A stretch of 64,000 nt of DNA from Crambe crambe (Eukaryota > Porifera > Demospongiae > Poecilosclerida > Crambeidae): contig OZ004596.1 in the NCBI GenBank assembly GCA_963924555.1, forward strand, positions 4,660,139-4,724,138, given 5' to 3'. The notes below the pieces were generated by a model, which was given only the letters and a program-made list of their open reading frames with translations, made no database searches and was not told where the DNA came from. A program made the translations under genes and the position numbers. Shown here in pieces: positions 59,176 to 64,000 of this stretch. Numbering within the stretch: the stretch's first letter is position 1; each line of letters starts with the position of its first letter.

Positions 59176-62100
59176 CTGGAAAACAAGAAACATTACACTC
59201 CAAAAATAATACTATTTGTTAGCTATCTACCTGTATTTTTTGCTCTTCACTCTCTTCCTGCAGACTACTGCCAACACTATGATTACTATGACGATGGCTA
59301 TCAGAATCAAGACCCCAACCACCCCCAATCCTGCTTCATATGATGAAGACACTCTTCCCCGATTGGCCAGATTCTGAGGTTCGCTCACTTCACCAACTGA
59401 TACAGTGGAAGTCTGAGGTTCAGTCACTTCACCAGTGGAAGAAGAAGGCTCACAGATTGTTTGGTTTATGGGATATGTCGAGCAGGGCAAAATATCCAGA
59501 GGAACTCCAGTGACTTCTATACTTGGGCTACCATCTACCCATCGCTGCAAATGGAAATGAAGTAGGGCTGCACTGGTGTTGTCATCAAGTCCAATCAAAC
59601 TGCCTCGGAGTATGACCCTGTCTGTCCTTCTGTCCTCACAGGTCAGTTCTCCATTTGCAATGAAATTTGATAAGAATGAACAGGAACATTTTTGTGCCAA
59701 CTGAGAGGCTACGATTTCTATGAATGTACTGAGCTTCACTTCACCGCTATGGGTCTGCAAAAATAGTGGCATGGACAAAATATCTCCAGTTAACTAGATG
59801 GATATTCATAGTCATAATAAACTAACTATACTCACCAGCCAAGGTGTGCAGATAATTTCTCCTGTCATATGAACCAGAAAGGTGCTGTTATCAAACACTG
59901 CATGCATAATAATTGTATCGATATAGTACATTTGAGTACATGTACATGCCATGCATATTACCCCATTGATATGTGCATGATACCTGCATAGTGCCCCATT
60001 GATGTGTGCATGATACCTGCATAGTACCCCATTGATGTGTGCATGATACCTGCATAGTACCCCACTGATGTGTTGAGCATGATACCCGCATAGTACCCCA
60101 TTGATGTGTGCATGATACCTGCATAGTACCCCATTGATGTATGCATGATACCTGCATAGTACCCCATTGATGTGTGCATGATACCTGCATAGTACCCCAT
60201 TGATGTGTGCATGATACCTGCATAGTACCCCATTGATGTGTGCATGATACCTGCATAGTACCCCATTGATGCTTGCATAATAGAATAATAGAGGTAGTGC
60301 CAATAGTATTCTGCCAATAAAGCTACTTACATCCAACTATGACTTCTGTGCTGAAATTGCCTAGACCAGCACTGTTGCTAGCTGCCACTGACACTGCGTA
60401 AGGAAATCTTGGATCTAGCCCTGTGATGAGGTGACTGGTTTTGTTGGTTTGTATGACAGTGGGGGAATCGTCTGTATTGCGTCTCTGGACTCTCACAAGG
60501 GGACGATATCTCAAGTGGTACATTATGAAATCATTTTCCTCAAGTCCTCTAGAAGGTTCATTCCAATTCACTAGGATTTCAGTGGCACTGACACGAGTGA
60601 TTTGTCCCAGTTCAGGAGCAGTTGGTAGAACTGCAATAATCATGACTTAAAATCTAGACAACCATAGATTCATCGGTCTAGTCATACGTACCATCACAGT
60701 TTGAACCATCAGCATTCAATGTGTATCCAGTCCGACAGCTACAAGTGTAAGATCCAACAGCATTACTGCAGTCCTGAGCACACTGGTGGGTCCCAAGGGC
60801 ACACTCATCAATATCTACCATCAGGGAAATGTTCAATTCAACCTGCAAAAATTATTATGCATGAATTCATACCATCACAGCGTCGACCATCAGCATTCAA
60901 CGTGTATCCAGAAGAACAGATACAAGTATAAGATCCAACAGTATTACTGCAGTTCTGAGCACACTGGTGTGTACCTAATCCACACTCATCAATATCTGAA
61001 AATGAGATACGAAATAATATTACCTAGTGATATTGCAATTATATAGTTACCATCACAATGGCGTCCATCTGAGTAAAGATTGAAGCCTGTTTTGCAGCTG
61101 CATGTGTAAGAGCCAACGTTATTGTGACAATTCTGAGCACACTGGTCAGTTCCAAGACTACACTCGTCAGTATCTGTGACCATGAATGCATCAGTAACTA
61201 TCATAGTTACAAGTCAATGGCACAGCATAACTATACCATTGCATCTTCTGCCATCAGCACTCAAGGAATAACCATCGTGACAACTGCAAGTATAGGATCC
61301 AACAGTGTTGGTACAGTTGTGTTCACACTGGTGTGTTCCTGCCATGCACTCATCAATATCTGAACAGAGATATACAGAAAGACAGTACACAGACTCACTA
61401 TGATAATAACAAAATAAACCCCCTGGCCTACCATCACAATGTCTTCCATCACTGTTGAGGTCATAACCAGGTCTGCAGCTGCATGAATAAGATCCAGGAG
61501 TATCATGGCAAACTTGAGAACACTGATGAGTCCTTTCAGCACACTCGTCAATGTCTGATTGAAAAAGAAGCTTCAACATAACATTGTAGCAATGAATCCA
61601 GGTTTATAAACTCACTTGTGCAATTTTGTCTGTTGTCAGTGGATCTGTATCCTGTCCGACAGCTACAAGTGTAAGATCCAACAGTATTACTACATCTGTG
61701 AGCACACTGGTGTGTACCAAGGGCACACTCATTTATATCTATGGAAAAAAGAAGGCAACATAATTATATTCGTGGTCATCTTAATGTCTTTATCTTACCA
61801 CTGCAATGGAGTCCATCTAGATAAAGGTTGTAGCCTGCATTGCAGCTGCATGTATAAGAGCCGACATTGTTATGACAATCCTGAGCACACTGGTCAGTTC
61901 CAAGTCTACATTCATCAATATCTACATGAAAAATACATAATCAATCCCCTATGACATGCACATGATGCATGCATGTGAACTGGAACATAAAAGCTACTTA
62001 TCTTACCATTGCATCTTCTGCCATCAGCACTCAAGGAATAGCCACCATGACAACTGCAAGTATAGGACCCAACAGTGTTGGTACAGTTATGTTCACACTG

Positions 62101-63050
62101 GTGTGTTCCTGCCACACACTCATCAATATCTGGAGAGGATAATTATGAAAGCAATTAATTGCAAGTAAAACTTGCTGCTCCTAATAATCTCTACTACCAT
62201 CGCAATGTCTTCCATCACTGCTGAGGTCATAACCAGGTCTGCAGCTGCACGAGTAAGATCCAGGAGTATCATGACAAATTTGAGAACACTGATGAGTCTG
62301 CTCAACACACTCGTCAATATCTTGAAGAAAAAAATTTGTAATGTTGAAATACTACCATGATTATTTCCAACTTACTAACACAAGTTTGACCATCATTGTA
62401 TGATCTGTATCCAGTCCGACAGCTACAGGAGTAAGATCCAACAGTATTACTGCAGATCTGATCACACTGGTGTGTACCAGGGGCACAATCCTCAATATCT
62501 ATGCAGTAGAAAAGAATATCAATGCAGCAAATATCATATTATGTATGTACCATCACAGTGTCGACCATCAGCATTCAGTGTGTATCCAGTCTGACAGCTA
62601 CAAGTGTAAGATCCAACAGTATTACTGCAGTTCTGAGCACACTGGTGTGTGCCTAATCCACACTCATCAATATCTGTACAACAAGGGAAAACGGTCAAAG
62701 ATTTATACATACATAACTAATGTAGTTAGCTAGCCAGTTATTCCTACCATCACAACGACGGCCATCTGAATTGAGGGTGTAGCCTGCATTACAGCTGCAT
62801 GTGTAAGAGCCAACATTGTTATGACAATTCTGAGTACACTGGTCAGTTTCAAGGGCACACTCATCGATATCTATAGCCAAAATAAAATTCACTGACTGGT
62901 ATATGTATGCTAGCATTAATTCCATACCATCACAGTTTCGACCATCAGTATTCAATGTGTATCCAGTTGAACAGTTACAAGTGTAAGATCCAACAGTATT
63001 TCTACAAAGCTTAGCACACTGGTGTGTGCCTAATCTACACTCATCAATAT
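58845..63050 (-). CDS. Gene 5: at least 13 EGF - FN3 - MPD - TM - tail
   Basis: Exons in protein order: EGF 62,928-63,050; 62,748-62,870; 62,551-62,673; 62,376-62,498; 62,198-62,320; 62,007-62,129; 61,799-61,921; 61,616-61,738; 61,432-61,554; 61,237-61,359; 61,051-61,173; 60,873-60,995; 60,692-60,814 (all 123 bases, phase 1), FN3 60,331-60,630, MPD 59,836-59,897 and MPD/TM 59,231-59,754, tail 58,845-59,175. The sum, 2,816, leaves the two bases expected for a phase-1 entry, so the frame is intact to the stop. The 5' end is missing: upstream is fossil sequence, so either the start lies beyond the window or the gene has lost it. It would be a type I surface protein with a calcium-binding EGF stalk. 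Confidence 0.8.
59231..59897 (-). CDS. Gene 5 MPD and TM (exons 59,836-59,897 and 59,231-59,754)
   Basis: The small exon: [20 protein letters not shown]. The large exon: [73 protein letters not shown], then a stalk in which [13 protein letters not shown] is followed by a similar VSEPQN, and a helix [20 protein letters not shown]. It is the reference copy for the EGF/FN3 branch of the family. Confidence 0.86.
59960..60275. repeat. 33-bp minisatellite in the gene 5 intron
   Basis: About ten copies of the same unit as in gene 4, without the long variant. It sits in the matching intron, between the FN3 exon and the small MPD exon. Confidence 0.92.
60331..60630 (-). CDS. Gene 5 FN3 exon
   Basis: 100 codons: [60 protein letters not shown] and STEVIVGC. 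One FN3 links the EGF array to the MPD. Confidence 0.87.
60692..63050 (-). CDS. Gene 5 EGF exon array (13 exons)
   Basis: Every exon is 123 bases with a DIDEC-type start and six cysteines. Type series from the 5' side: [44 protein letters not shown] (start DIEDC), [44 protein letters not shown] (start DINEC), [33 protein letters not shown] (start DTDEC), [22 protein letters not shown]. Recurrence of the same types at intervals of four or five exons shows block duplication. Calcium-binding EGF arrays form stiff rods. Confidence 0.85.
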
Positions 63051-63089
63051 CTGTTTAGGATAAAAAGGATAATTGTATTTTGAAAATAG

Positions 63090-63200
63090 ATATCTGAGGT
63101 AGTAGCCTGCATTGCAGCTGCATGTGTAATAGCCTAGGTAGTTATGATAATTCTGAGTGCACTGGTCAGTTCTAAGTCTACACTCATCATTATAGTTTGC
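63090..63200 (-). pseudogene. Degenerate EGF exon 5' of gene 5
   Basis: It has [27 protein letters not shown] with cysteine losses, and no clear splice sites. It is fused at about 63,190 to sequence from the 3' side of a gene 2-like MPD exon. Confidence 0.7.
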
Positions 63201-63261
63201 TAACTCTAATTATGTAGCTATCACTATCAGATTCTGATTCTCAACAACAGAAAGCCAGCTA

Positions 63262-63583
63262 CCTTTTCATTTTCCTGCAAACTACAGCCACCACTATGAC
63301 AACTATGATGATGACACCTCCTACTGCACCTAGCTACATAAAGCTCTTCCCATTCATGTCTCACATGGTGCTTCACTTTTGAGATATGTCGAGCAAGGCA
63401 AGCTATCCAGAAAAACTCCAGTGACTTCTATTCTTTGGCTACTATCCACCCATTGCTGTAAAATGGGAGTGAAGTAGCTTAGAGCTGCACTGGTAGCTAT
63501 TATCAAGTCCAATCAGATTGCCCTGGATAATGATTCTGTTTGTCCTTCTGTCCCCACAGGCCAGTTCTCCATTTGCTATGAAT
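63262..63583 (-). pseudogene. Fossil MPD/TM exon
   Basis: Matches gene 2 23,323-23,650 (CAACAACAG flank, RKMKR end, LDILPC region, [10 protein letters not shown] region) with several small insertions and deletions. It breaks off after TTTGCTATGAATTTTTGA. The following sequence (63,780-63,930) matches the gene 2 intron at 24,510-24,690, so about 1 kb in between has been lost. Confidence 0.8.
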
Positions 63584-64000
63584 TTTTGATTTTAAGGTAA
63601 AGCATGAATTTAAATGAAAATGGCAAATTTAGAAGTCACTATAAAATGATACTGCTTTGTCTTCTGCTCTTCATACTTGAGTTCTAGCATATTGAAGGTG
63701 TTCTGTCTTCAAGTTAGGAGTCGCTGACTGCAGGAGGTTATGAAAGAAAATACTAGGTATCATGTGTAGTACGTAACTACATAAGCTTGTCAAGGTCAAG
63801 GAAGTGGAATATTAATTTCGTGGGAAGGCTGAAGGTTTGGGCTTCTGGTTACCACCTTGATGGTATAGCCAACCCATATGGGAGGAAAGGGTAGAAACCT
63901 GAATTCCTGTATGCAAATTATTCACTAATTAAACCACAAACGGTGACCTTATTTTGCTAGGTGTCATGTATGTTTACATAGGAATATATGGTAAAGGGTC

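Overview
The window is animal DNA and looks most like a sponge: short introns, small exons that each encode one module, and genes built from SRCR, fibronectin type III (FN3), EGF and EMI modules joined at phase-1 introns. The organism is an inference; nothing here proves the species. Almost every host gene reads on the minus strand.

Layout. (1) About 1-19,382, minus: gene 1, a signal peptide (19,315-19,382) followed by seven two-exon SRCR domains and at least twelve one-exon FN3 domains; it runs off the left edge. A two-gene Tc1/IS630-type DNA transposon (4,425-6,966) sits in one of its introns. (2) 19,383-22,562: spacer packed with palindromic elements carrying 9-bp target duplications. (3) 22,563-30,419, minus: gene 2, a complete 822-residue type I receptor-like protein with four SRCR domains, a membrane-proximal cysteine domain (called MPD here), a transmembrane helix and a tyrosine-bearing tail. 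(4) 30,555-38,037, plus: a broken receptor gene (EMI/EGF, FN3, TM, tail) whose EGF exon holds a fossil Ty3/Gypsy LTR element (30,879-35,547) and a pogo-type MITE. (5) 38,650-39,395: remnants of duplicated 3' exons. (6) 39,969-52,674, minus: gene 3, a 1,825-residue model with signal peptide, EMI, nine EGF, one SRCR, MPD, TM and a very long tail made of ~411-bp tandem repeats. A nested transposon block (46,205-48,875) lies in its middle intron. (7) 53,827-57,390, minus: gene 4, a decaying EGF-FN3-MPD-TM gene. (8) 57,390-58,600: fossil of an SRCR/MPD gene fused to gene 4's last EGF exon. (9) 58,845-63,050, minus: gene 5, the intact-looking sister of gene 4 (at least thirteen EGF, FN3, MPD, TM, tail). 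(10) 63,090-64,000: another EGF/MPD fossil.

The genes look like one expanding family of cell-surface receptors. Ectodomains are swapped between SRCR, EGF and FN3 modules, while the MPD and TM are kept and the tail carries tyrosine motifs such as YEDPED and YxxM. Reading frames support the models: the joined exons of genes 2 and 3 total 2,469 and 5,478 bases, both divisible by three, and phases match at every junction I checked. The most unusual item is the gene 3 tail, where a motif set present once in gene 2 is amplified about nine times.
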